Shown here one piece after another: positions 15,174-21,402 of a stretch of DNA of 21,402 nt (the first letter of the stretch is position 1; each line of letters begins with the position of its first letter). The DNA lies in assembly GCA_002495185.1 (NCBI GenBank), contig DAEB01000050.1:90008-111409 (forward strand). Direction: 5' to 3'. Origin of the DNA: Thermoplasmata archaeon UBA184 (lineage in GTDB: Archaea; Thermoplasmatota; Thermoplasmata; Lutacidiplasmatales; UBA184). The position numbers and the translations under genes are program-made. Under the pieces are notes generated by a model. That model did not search any database. It had not been told where the DNA came from and saw nothing but the letters and a program-made list of their open reading frames with translations.

Positions 15174-15731
15174 ATGCCCCGTCGACTTTCTCCTCCGGTC
15201 AAGATCGGAATCACCGGGCTTCCGGGCTCGGGTAAGACCCAGACCCTCCTACGGATCATCGAGCTCCTCGAGGAGGAGGGCGTGACGGTCGGGGGAATGG
15301 TGACCGAGCCGATCGTCGAGAAGCAGCGACGCACGGGGTTCCAGATCGTCGACTGGATGACGAAGGAGCACGAGGTCTTCGCCCACGAGGGGATGAAGTC
15401 ACGGGTGCGCTCGGGGCGGTACGGCGTCAACGTGGCCGCGCTCGACGGGCTCGGCGCGCGCGCCCTGGCCGAGGCGCGCGAATCGGCCGACGTGATCGTG
15501 ATCGACGAGGTCGGCAAGATGGAGGTCGAGAGCGAGGCGTTCACGAAGAGCGTGATCGACACGCTCGACTCCCGGAAGTCGATCGTGATGACCCTCCACA
15601 AGAAATCGCGGAACCCGCTGCTCCAGGACATCCGTCGGAGGGACGAACTACGCCTGCTCGAAGTGACCCCGGTGAACAAGAACCTCCTCGCGTTCAAGAT
15701 CGTCTACCTCATCACGGGACGGGCTCACTGA
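15174..15731 (+). CDS. THEP1-family nucleoside-triphosphatase
   Basis: A 185-aa P-loop NTPase of the THEP1 (UPF0279, human NTPCR-like) family; family members hydrolyse NTPs in vitro and their cellular role is unclear. Walker A is GLPGSGKT at residues 15-22, Walker B is VIVIDEVGKME at about 106-116, and VGGMVTEPI and LHKKSRNPLL are also typical. The ATG at 15174 leaves nine residues before the first strand; an in-frame TTG at 15168 adds two residues and is less likely. The promoter is unclear: a weak CTTATT-like element near 15128-15135 would give a short leader. Its stop codon overlaps the apparent CTG start of trm1 (CTGA), which suggests coupled expression with tRNA modification. Confidence 0.92.
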   Translation: MPRRLSPPVKIGITGLPGSGKTQTLLRIIELLEEEGVTVGGMVTEPIVEKQRRTGFQIVDWMTKEHEVFAHEGMKSRVRSGRYGVNVAALDGLGARALAEARESADVIVIDEVGKMEVESEAFTKSVIDTLDSRKSIVMTLHKKSRNPLLQDIRRRDELRLLEVTPVNKNLLAFKIVYLITGRAH

Positions 15732-16810
15732 CCGCCTCCGCGGAGGGCGCGACCCGCCTCGTCCTTCCCCGGTCCGCCCCCGGCCGTGGTCCGGGTCGGC
15801 GGTCCGCTGTCTTCTACAACCCGGCGATGGCCGGCGACCGCGACCTGGCGGTCGCGTTCGCCCGCGCCCTCGTTCCGCCGGCGTCGGGGAGGCGGACCGG
15901 TTGGGAGATGACCGCCGCGACCGGGGTGCGCGGCCTGCGGCTGCTCCACGAGAGCGAGGCGTTCGCGTCGTTCGTCTTCTCCGAATCGAACCCCGAGGCG
16001 TTTCGGGTCCTCTCGGGGAACGTCGCTCGCTTTCCGGGGGCTCGCGCGCTCGAAAGCGACTCCCGCACCGCTCCTTCCGATGCACCGTTCGACTACGTGG
16101 ACCTCGACCCGTACGGGAGCCCGATCGCGTTCGCACGGACCGCCCTCGCGTCGGCGCGCCTTGGAGGCGTCGTGGCGGTCACGGCCACCGACATGATGGT
16201 ACTCGCCGGTCCGCAACCGGCGGCCTGCCGTCATCGGTACGGCGCGCATCCCGTGCGGGGACGGCTGGGTCCCGAAGGAGGACTGCGGATCCTCCTGGCC
16301 TACCTCGTCACGACAGCCGGATCGCTCGGCCGGTCCATCCGCCCCCTCCTTGCGTACGCGCGCGACCACTACGTCCGGGCCTATCTCGAAGTGGTCGCCC
16401 CGACGGGCGAACCTCCGCCGGTCGAGATCATCGACCCCGAACGATGGGACGGGCCATGGCTGGGCGACCGAGGTCCCTACGGGCCGTTGTGGGTCGGCCC
16501 GCTCTTCGATGCGGGGTTCGTGGGGCGCCTCGAGGTTCCCCCGCACGCGGCGCGTCCGGAGGAGGTCGCGCGCTTCATCGAGCGACTTCGGGAGGAATCG
16601 GCCGTCGACCGGCCCTTCTACTACGAAGCGAACGTCCTCGCCTCGCGGCTCGGGATCCCTACTCCGCCGAGCCTGCGGTCGATCGAGGACGGGCTCCGTG
16701 CGCGGGGATTCCGGGTCGCGAGAACCCACGCCCGTCCCGAGGGGTTCCGGACCGACTCTCCCCGGTCGAGCGTCGAAGAGCTGGTCCGGCAGATTGGGTC
16801 GCGCCGTTAA
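15728..16810 (+). CDS. trm1: tRNA (guanine26-N2)-dimethyltransferase Trm1, apparent CTG start
   Basis: Trm1 dimethylates G26 of tRNA using SAM. Family blocks: AVFYNPAM with DRDLAV (about 27-42), EMTAATGVRGLRLL, FSESNPEAF, the catalytic-site DYVDLDPYGSP, AVTATDMMVLAG with a conserved Cys in PAACRHRYG, ARDHYVRAYLEV, GPLWVGPLFD, FYYEANVLASRLG and a C-terminal GFRVARTHARPEGFRTDSP. The first ATG in frame (15827) would remove the conserved EG-T-L-V-P and FYNP elements. No ATG, GTG or TTG lies between the previous in-frame stop and 15827. A CTG at 15728 gives TASAEGATRLVLP, the expected start, and overlaps the THEP1 stop as CTGA like other junctions here. From the CTG the product is 360 aa, near the family length. 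Use of CTG is inference; a sequencing error is the alternative. Confidence 0.9.
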   Translation: MTASAEGATRLVLPRSAPGRGPGRRSAVFYNPAMAGDRDLAVAFARALVPPASGRRTGWEMTAATGVRGLRLLHESEAFASFVFSESNPEAFRVLSGNVARFPGARALESDSRTAPSDAPFDYVDLDPYGSPIAFARTALASARLGGVVAVTATDMMVLAGPQPAACRHRYGAHPVRGRLGPEGGLRILLAYLVTTAGSLGRSIRPLLAYARDHYVRAYLEVVAPTGEPPPVEIIDPERWDGPWLGDRGPYGPLWVGPLFDAGFVGRLEVPPHAARPEEVARFIERLREESAVDRPFYYEANVLASRLGIPTPPSLRSIEDGLRARGFRVARTHARPEGFRTDSPRSSVEELVRQIGSRR

Positions 16811-19650
16811 TCCCAGAAGACCCGCGTTCGCGCGTACGCCCGTTCGGCCCGCAGGATCTCGGTGAAGAACGCGTCGTCGTCCCGATAGAGCCGCATGAGG
16901 AGCCGCCGCGCCGTCTCGGGCCCGATCCCACGGCCCGCGAGCGCGTAGAGGGCCCGCTCGCCGTAGTGCGCGACCAGCTCTGCCGACGTGTAGCCGGCCC
17001 GAACGAGCGCCTCCGTGCCGGCGGGGAGCGCTCGCTCGCGTCGCGCTTTCTTGCCCCCGGCCGGCTTCTCGCGGGCGCGTTTTCGTTTGGCGTAGGCGCT
17101 CAAGCGGTCGATCTCCTCCGTTCGGCGCGGGGAGATGACCGCCGAGAGGGAGCCGTGGCAGAGCAGACACCGACTCCCTCCCTCGGCCTTGTACCGCGCC
17201 GGGGTCGTGGTCCGGACGAACCCGCAGCGCAAACACACCAGAGTCAGAGGCTCCTTCGAGAGCCGTTCCTGGACCGCCCGGAGCAGGGTCGGCGGCGGAA
17301 GGTCCGGGACCGTCCGCCATTCGAGCCGCTCGATCGGTCCGTCCGAGAACGCAGACGGAGGCGTTGCAACGACCTCGATGACCCCCTCCCGGATTCGCTC
17401 GAGAACCTCGGTCGCGTGGTCGAGGTCGTAGCGGTCGTGCAGGGTCTTCTCGAGCACCTCCTCGCCAAGCGGGTTGGAGCGGCTCGCGGCCAAGAGGGGG
17501 TCGAGGATCCTCAGGTCCCGGGGGTCGGCGGAGGCGGGGACGACCCCGAGCTTCCGGGCGACCGCCAGGAAGACCCATCGGTAGTCGAGGCCGGAAGGAA
17601 CGAGTCTCTCCACGAGAGGGCGCAGGGTCGCGGGGTCGATCGAGAGGGCGCTCACGAGCGTGGGAGCGTCGACCGCGATCGGGAGCTCGAGCACGAACCA
17701 GGTCGGCTCGACCGCGGCGACCTCGACCCGGGCTCCGAGACGGGCCGTGAGGAGCCCGGCGGTCGCGAGCGAGAGCGTTTCGTTGGTCCGCGTCCCGAAA
17801 CAGGCGCCGTAGACGACGACCCGGCCGTGCGAGGTCACCGTCACGCGGCGGTCCGTCGGGATCCGGTCGGAGGCCGCCGCCGGCGAGCGTCGTTCCTCGA
17901 GGTGCGCTCGGTCCTCGGGGGAAAGGGGATAGTCGTCGAGCGACCCCTCGCGCCGGAGCTTCCCGATCTCCTGGGCCACGTCGAAGGGGACGGGTAGGTC
18001 CTCCCCCGCCCATCGCGGCTCGCGGCCGATCTCTTGGACGGTCTCCACCAGGAGCTCACCGTCCCGGTACTCTACGACCTTCCAGGTCCGCCCGTGCAGG
18101 AGGAAGATCTCCTCGGGTTGAGCGAGGATCTGCGTGAGGACGAACCGCTCGTCCAGCGTCCCGATGAGACGACGCGTCCCGATGTCGCGGAGGCGATACG
18201 TGCGCTCGTCCGGGATGAGCGAGAGCGAGGAGTAGAACCGGTCGAGAGTCCCGCGGCCCGGGGCGACCCGGCCGTCCATCCGTTTCGCGAGCCCGAGACC
18301 CGCCAGGTAGCCGACCAGCTCATCGAGCTCCGGGTCCGAGAGGTCGGCCGTCGCGGCCGCGCGACGCATCGGGGCGAGGAGTTCGGAGCTTTCGATTCCC
18401 CCTTCCGCGCGCAGCGTCGCGACGATCTGCTGCGCGGCCGCGAGGCGATTTCGGGTCCGCCAGGAGACCGGCTCGATCAATCCCGCATCGGCCCTTCGCG
18501 CAAGAACGGCCGCCTCTTCGAGGTCGTCATCGTCCAGGGAAAGGACGGTGCCATGGATCGTCCGGTCGAGCCGGTGGCCGGACCGCCCCACGCGCTGGAC
18601 CAGCCGTCCGACCTGGTGTGGGGAGCCGAACTGCACGACGTGGTCGACGACCCCGATGTCGATCCCGAGCTCCAGCGACGACGTGGCAACCAGGGCACGG
18701 AGACGGCCTTCGCGAAACGCCTTCTCGGCCTCTTCGCGGACCTCGCGCGAAAGCGACCCATGGTGGACGGCGATCGGGAGGTCGGGCGCAAGCTTCTGCA
18801 GGCGGGCCGCGAGCCCTTCCGCGGTGGGGCGAGTGTTGACGAAGATGAGCGTCGTCCGATGGGCGCGGACCTCCTCCTCGACCGCGCGAAGCCCGTCGAG
18901 GAGCGTCCGGTCGGCCTTGAGCTCCCGAACGAGGCCCTCGTCGAGGGGCGGCCGGACGCCTCCGGGTCGCCGAGCGGTCAGCTCGAGCGGACGCCGCTCC
19001 TTCGCGACCCGCACCTCGACGGCCCGGGGTCGGGGAGAGAGGAAGCGGGCCACCTCCTCAGGGTTCCCGACGGTGGCGGAGAGTCCGATGCGACGGACCG
19101 TGCGCCCCGCGAGCCGGTCCAGCCGCTCGAGCGTGATGGAAAGCTGAGCGCCCCGGTCGGATCCCACGAGCTCGTGAACCTCGTCGATGACGACCCATCG
19201 GACGTTCCGAAGCGAGTCTCGGAGACGCCGGCCCGTCAGGAGGAGCTGCAAGGTCTCGGGGGTGGTGAGGAGGAGGTCCGGCGGTTTTCGCGCCTGGGCG
19301 GAGCGGGCGGAGGCCGGCGTATCCCCATGGCGGACGGCCGCGCTCAGCCCCACCTCTCGGACGAGCGCGACGATCCGATGCTCGAGGTCCCGGTTGAGAG
19401 CACGCAGGGGAGTCACGTAGAGAATCGAGATCGGCGGCGTCGGCTCGGCGAGCCGACGCGAGAGGAGCGGCAAGAGGACCGCCTCCGTCTTCCCGGTCCC
19501 GGTCGGGGAGAGAAGGAGGGCGTCGACGTCGGTCGCGAGCAGCGGAAAGGCGAGCCGCTGGATCTCGGTGGGTTCGAGGAGCCCCCGGGTCCGAACGACC
19601 TCGGCCAGCCGAGGGTCGAGCGAGGAGAACCCCGATCCGGTGGATTCCAT
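16807..19650 (-). CDS. lhr: Lhr-type superfamily 2 DNA/RNA helicase
   Basis: A 947-aa ATP-dependent helicase of the Lhr family, implicated in archaea and bacteria in DNA repair and replication-fork restart, translocating 3' to 5'. Motifs in order: Q-like PTEIQRLAF (27-35), Walker A SPTGTGKT (48-55), TPLRALN (Ia), TTPETL (Ib), DEVH (156-159), LSATVGN (190-196), VATSSLELGID (321-331), and QRVGRSGHR (352-360). A winged-helix and Lhr-core region follows, including a YGACFGTRTNETLS block. Cys806/809 and Cys828/831 form a probable zinc ribbon, then comes a basic Lys/Arg segment and a C-terminal helical region with GRGIGPETARRLLMRLY. It stops within a TTAA shared with trm1. It lies 48 nt downstream of the PPC gene and could be co-transcribed. 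The ATG at 19650 fits the family N-terminus. Confidence 0.94.
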   Translation of the reverse strand: MESTGSGFSSLDPRLAEVVRTRGLLEPTEIQRLAFPLLATDVDALLLSPTGTGKTEAVLLPLLSRRLAEPTPPISILYVTPLRALNRDLEHRIVALVREVGLSAAVRHGDTPASARSAQARKPPDLLLTTPETLQLLLTGRRLRDSLRNVRWVVIDEVHELVGSDRGAQLSITLERLDRLAGRTVRRIGLSATVGNPEEVARFLSPRPRAVEVRVAKERRPLELTARRPGGVRPPLDEGLVRELKADRTLLDGLRAVEEEVRAHRTTLIFVNTRPTAEGLAARLQKLAPDLPIAVHHGSLSREVREEAEKAFREGRLRALVATSSLELGIDIGVVDHVVQFGSPHQVGRLVQRVGRSGHRLDRTIHGTVLSLDDDDLEEAAVLARRADAGLIEPVSWRTRNRLAAAQQIVATLRAEGGIESSELLAPMRRAAATADLSDPELDELVGYLAGLGLAKRMDGRVAPGRGTLDRFYSSLSLIPDERTYRLRDIGTRRLIGTLDERFVLTQILAQPEEIFLLHGRTWKVVEYRDGELLVETVQEIGREPRWAGEDLPVPFDVAQEIGKLRREGSLDDYPLSPEDRAHLEERRSPAAASDRIPTDRRVTVTSHGRVVVYGACFGTRTNETLSLATAGLLTARLGARVEVAAVEPTWFVLELPIAVDAPTLVSALSIDPATLRPLVERLVPSGLDYRWVFLAVARKLGVVPASADPRDLRILDPLLAASRSNPLGEEVLEKTLHDRYDLDHATEVLERIREGVIEVVATPPSAFSDGPIERLEWRTVPDLPPPTLLRAVQERLSKEPLTLVCLRCGFVRTTTPARYKAEGGSRCLLCHGSLSAVISPRRTEEIDRLSAYAKRKRAREKPAGGKKARRERALPAGTEALVRAGYTSAELVAHYGERALYALAGRGIGPETARRLLMRLYRDDDAFFTEILRAERAYARTRVFWD

Positions 19651-19698
19651 GGTCGCACCGTTTACGAACCGGGGGGAACGGAAAGGGCTGACGGGCCG

Positions 19699-20136
19699 CT
19701 ACGGTTCCTTCGGGGGTTCCAGGTCGAGCATCTTCAGGCCGTAGCTCTCGACCATCGGCCGACCGAACGTTCGTCCCGGGAACGTCTCGATCAGGATCTC
19801 CTGGAGCATCCCGACGGTGGCCCGAAGGAGATGACCGCCGACGATGGCGTGGTCCGGGCCCGCGACCGCGCCGTGCAGGTGGAGCGAGGGCGCTCCGTCC
19901 GCACGGGCGATCGTGCCGTGAAGGGAGACGACCTCGTGCGGAATCGTGATCTCGCGGGGCCGGTACTGGGTCCCGTCCCAGTAGCCGAACGTCGCTCGTC
20001 GGAACATCCCGATCCCGAAGACGACGGTGCCCGCCCGGATCCCCTCGCGCGTCGCGAAGGTGGAAAGCGTCTCGAAAAGGTCCTGACCGTCGTCCAGCCG
20101 GAGCATCCACCGGCTTCCCTCCCGAACCGTCTGCAT
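19699..20136 (-). CDS. PPC/DUF296 domain protein
   Basis: A 145-aa single-domain protein of the PPC (plants and prokaryotes conserved, DUF296) family. Prokaryotic members form trimers with a metal site; they are called DNA-binding by analogy to plant AHL proteins, and their actual role is not established. The His cluster in PSLHLHGAVAG (His86, His88) and GGHLLRATVG (His102) is the family signature, with GTVVFGIGMFRRATFGYWD and HEVVSLHGTIA before it. The frame stays open upstream, opposite larE, but the ATG at 20136 gives the family N-terminus (MQTVREGSRWMLRLDDG) and is chosen. A CTTAGG element about 28 nt upstream may be a weak TATA box. It is followed by lhr on the same strand. Confidence 0.88.
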   Translation of the reverse strand: MQTVREGSRWMLRLDDGQDLFETLSTFATREGIRAGTVVFGIGMFRRATFGYWDGTQYRPREITIPHEVVSLHGTIARADGAPSLHLHGAVAGPDHAIVGGHLLRATVGMLQEILIETFPGRTFGRPMVESYGLKMLDLEPPKEP

Positions 20137-20269
20137 GACAACCCCGGGAGCGGTTCCGCTCCTAAGACAGTTCCACTCGCGACGCCCCCGGCTCGTCGCC
20201 GTCTCCGAGCCGATTTCATCCGGGAAAGGAAAGGGTAATGCGCCGCGGACGGTAGAGAAGGCCCCCCTC

Positions 20270-21088
20270 ATGTCGACCACTCCCGAGCCCGCTCCCCTCC
20301 GCGCCGTCGTCTCCCGGATCCGGGAGGGAGGCCGGACGGTGGTCGCGCTCTCGGGAGGAGTCGATTCGTCCCTGGTCGCATCGCTCGCGTTCGAGGCGCT
20401 GGGCGCGGACGCGACGGCCGTCACGCTCGATGGGCCGGCCGTCTCCCGAGCGGAGGTCGCTCGGGCCCGAACGGTCGCGAAGGCGATCGGGATCGAGCAT
20501 GTCATCCTCCCGGTCGACCCGCTCGCACGTCGGGAGTATCGAGAGAATCGGCCGGACCGCTGCTACCACTGTCGCGTCGTGGAGACCTCCGTGCTCCGCG
20601 AATTTGGCGACCGGCGAGGCACCCAACAGTACTTGGACGGCGTGCAGCGCGACGACCAGAGCGACGTGCGCCCGGGCCTTCGGGCGATGGACGAGGCTGG
20701 TTTCCTCCATCCGCTGCTGTGGGCCGGCTGGGGAAAGTCCGAGGTACGCAACGAAGCCCGGCGCCGGGGCCTTCCCAACTGGGACCAGCCGTCGGACGCG
20801 TGCCTCGCCTCCCGGGTGGCCCATGGAGAGCCGGTGACCGCGGAGCTCCTCGCCCGGGTCGAGGCAGCCGAGGGCCTCCTCCTCCGCCGAGGGTTCCGGC
20901 GCGTGCGCGTCCGGGTTCGCAGGGGATCCGCCCGGATCGAGGTCGGACCGGACGAGCTCCCGCGCCTTCTGTCCGAGCCGCTCGCGAGCGAGCTGCTCGA
21001 AGAGGTCCGGGACGTGGGGTTCGCCTCGGTCACGATCGACCCTCAGGGCTATCGCGGCGTCTCCGCCGCCCTTCCGGTGGTCCGATGA
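20270..21088 (+). CDS. larE: LarE-family ATP-dependent sulfur transferase
   Basis: A 272-aa PP-loop ATP pyrophosphatase of the LarE family. LarE adds sulfur to a nicotinic-acid-derived dinucleotide to make the nickel-pincer cofactor of lactate racemase and related enzymes. The PP-loop is ALSGGVDSSL at 26-35. RPDRCYHCRVVE carries Cys98 and Cys101, and DQPSDACLASRVAHGEPVT carries Cys178 in the position typical of the sulfur-donating or cluster-binding cysteine. Three Cys are compatible with the iron-sulfur type of LarE, but this needs alignment. IGIEHVILPVDPL and GWGKSEVRNEARRRGLPN are also typical. The ATG at 20270 is used; the open frame upstream is antisense to the PPC gene. It overlaps uvrB by ATGA. 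No larA, larB or larC is in the window. Confidence 0.92.
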   Translation: MSTTPEPAPLRAVVSRIREGGRTVVALSGGVDSSLVASLAFEALGADATAVTLDGPAVSRAEVARARTVAKAIGIEHVILPVDPLARREYRENRPDRCYHCRVVETSVLREFGDRRGTQQYLDGVQRDDQSDVRPGLRAMDEAGFLHPLLWAGWGKSEVRNEARRRGLPNWDQPSDACLASRVAHGEPVTAELLARVEAAEGLLLRRGFRRVRVRVRRGSARIEVGPDELPRLLSEPLASELLEEVRDVGFASVTIDPQGYRGVSAALPVVR

Positions 21089-21402
21089 GCCCCGAAGACG
21101 AGGGGCGCTCGGAGACGACCGAGCTTCCCGGGCGCTTCGAGCTCGAGACCGACCTCGTGCCTCAGGGCGACCAGCCTCAGGCGATCGAAGGGGTCGTCGA
21201 CCGCGTCAACCGCGGCGAGAAGTTCGTGACACTCCTCGGGGTGACGGGCAGCGGCAAGACGTTCACGATGGCCCACGCCGTCGCTCGCCTCCAGCGTCCG
21301 ACCCTGGTGATCAGCCCCAACAAGACCCTCGCGGCTCAGCTCGTGAGCGAGTTCCGGGCGCTCTTCCCGCGGAACGCGGTCGAGTATTTCGTGAGCTACT
21401 AC
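21085..21402 (+). CDS. uvrB: Excinuclease ABC subunit UvrB (partial, 3' end outside window)
   Basis: The first 106 codons of UvrB, the damage-verifying helicase-like subunit of bacterial-type nucleotide excision repair. After about 16 acidic, unconserved residues comes FELETDLVPQGDQPQAI, then FVTLLGVTGSGKTFTMAHAV with the Walker A motif, TLVISPNKTLAAQL and FPRNAVEYFVSYY. This is the start of the beta-hairpin region and is nearly diagnostic for UvrB. The ATG overlaps the larE stop (ATGA), so translation is probably coupled. UvrABC occurs in some mesophilic archaea and is usually ascribed to transfer from bacteria. The rest of the gene lies beyond the right edge. Confidence 0.96.
   Translation, partial: MSPEDEGRSETTELPGRFELETDLVPQGDQPQAIEGVVDRVNRGEKFVTLLGVTGSGKTFTMAHAVARLQRPTLVISPNKTLAAQLVSEFRALFPRNAVEYFVSYY

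Noticed and set aside
15725..18013. 762-codon minus-strand open frame
   Set aside because: Antisense to trm1 and overlapping lhr in another frame; both of those have complete family motifs.
18034..20238. 734-codon plus-strand open frame
   Set aside because: Antisense to lhr and the PPC gene; rich in Asp, Arg, Glu and Pro with no motif, consistent with a mirror frame of G+C-rich coding DNA.
20137..20505. Longer version of the PPC protein, up to 268 codons
   Set aside because: The extra part is antisense to larE and lacks conservation signals; the ATG at 20136 fits the family length.
1..21402. CRISPR arrays, insertion sequences, tRNA or rRNA genes, integrase or attachment sites
   Set aside because: I saw no spaced direct repeats, transposase or integrase motifs, cloverleaf-like tRNA sequence or rRNA segment; coding genes with housekeeping assignments fill almost the whole window.

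Overview
This is a stretch of archaeal chromosome, G+C-rich and very tightly packed. The archaeal assignment is firm. It carries a 20S proteasome alpha subunit, SBDS, the exosome subunits Rrp4 and Rrp41, an archaeal/eukaryotic-type glycyl-tRNA synthetase, a Trm1 tRNA methyltransferase, a THEP1-type NTPase and an Lhr helicase. TATA-like elements sit about 25-37 nt upstream of several start codons. High G+C, UvrB (bacterial-type excision repair) and the general gene set suggest a non-halophilic euryarchaeote, perhaps a high-GC Thermoplasmatota lineage. That finer placement is inference.

Layout. (1) 1-2757, minus: psmA - SBDS - rrp4 - rrp41 (cut by the window edge), the classical archaeal proteasome/exosome superoperon, with a TATA box at 2791-2796. 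(2) 2866-5031, plus: a YyaL/DUF255 thioredoxin-fold protein, overlapping tail-to-tail with a COG1407 metallophosphoesterase (minus, 4967-5866). (3) 5915-7557, plus: an archaeal HTH regulator overlapped by a possible degenerate TraB-like protein. (4) 7570-8735, minus: a coiled-coil protein of unknown function coupled to a UPF0200 P-loop kinase-like protein. (5) 8797-11393, minus: a COG0402-type amidohydrolase coupled to glyS. (6) 11455-14497, plus: PfkB sugar/nucleoside kinase - MoeA - PurQ. It diverges from the amidohydrolase across a perfect 14-bp palindrome. (7) 14494-15141, minus: an Mtq2/HemK2-like release-factor methyltransferase. (8) 15174-16810, plus: THEP1 NTPase - Trm1. (9) 16807-20136, minus: a PPC/DUF296 protein followed by Lhr. 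(10) 20270 to the end, plus: LarE followed by the start of uvrB.

Most genes serve RNA and protein quality control, translation, cofactor or purine synthesis, and repair. Adjacent same-strand genes repeatedly overlap by NTGA (stop within start). Two convergent pairs overlap by a 4-bp palindrome that supplies both stop codons. I see no CRISPR array, insertion sequence, tRNA, rRNA or integrated element, and no non-coding stretch over 300 bases; the largest intergenic gaps are about 100 bases. I found no clear new multi-gene defence or metabolic system. The best leads are the apparent CTG start of trm1, the palindromic divergent promoter, the HTH regulator with two similar flanking domains and its degenerate TraB-like partner, and the coiled-coil/UPF0200 pair.
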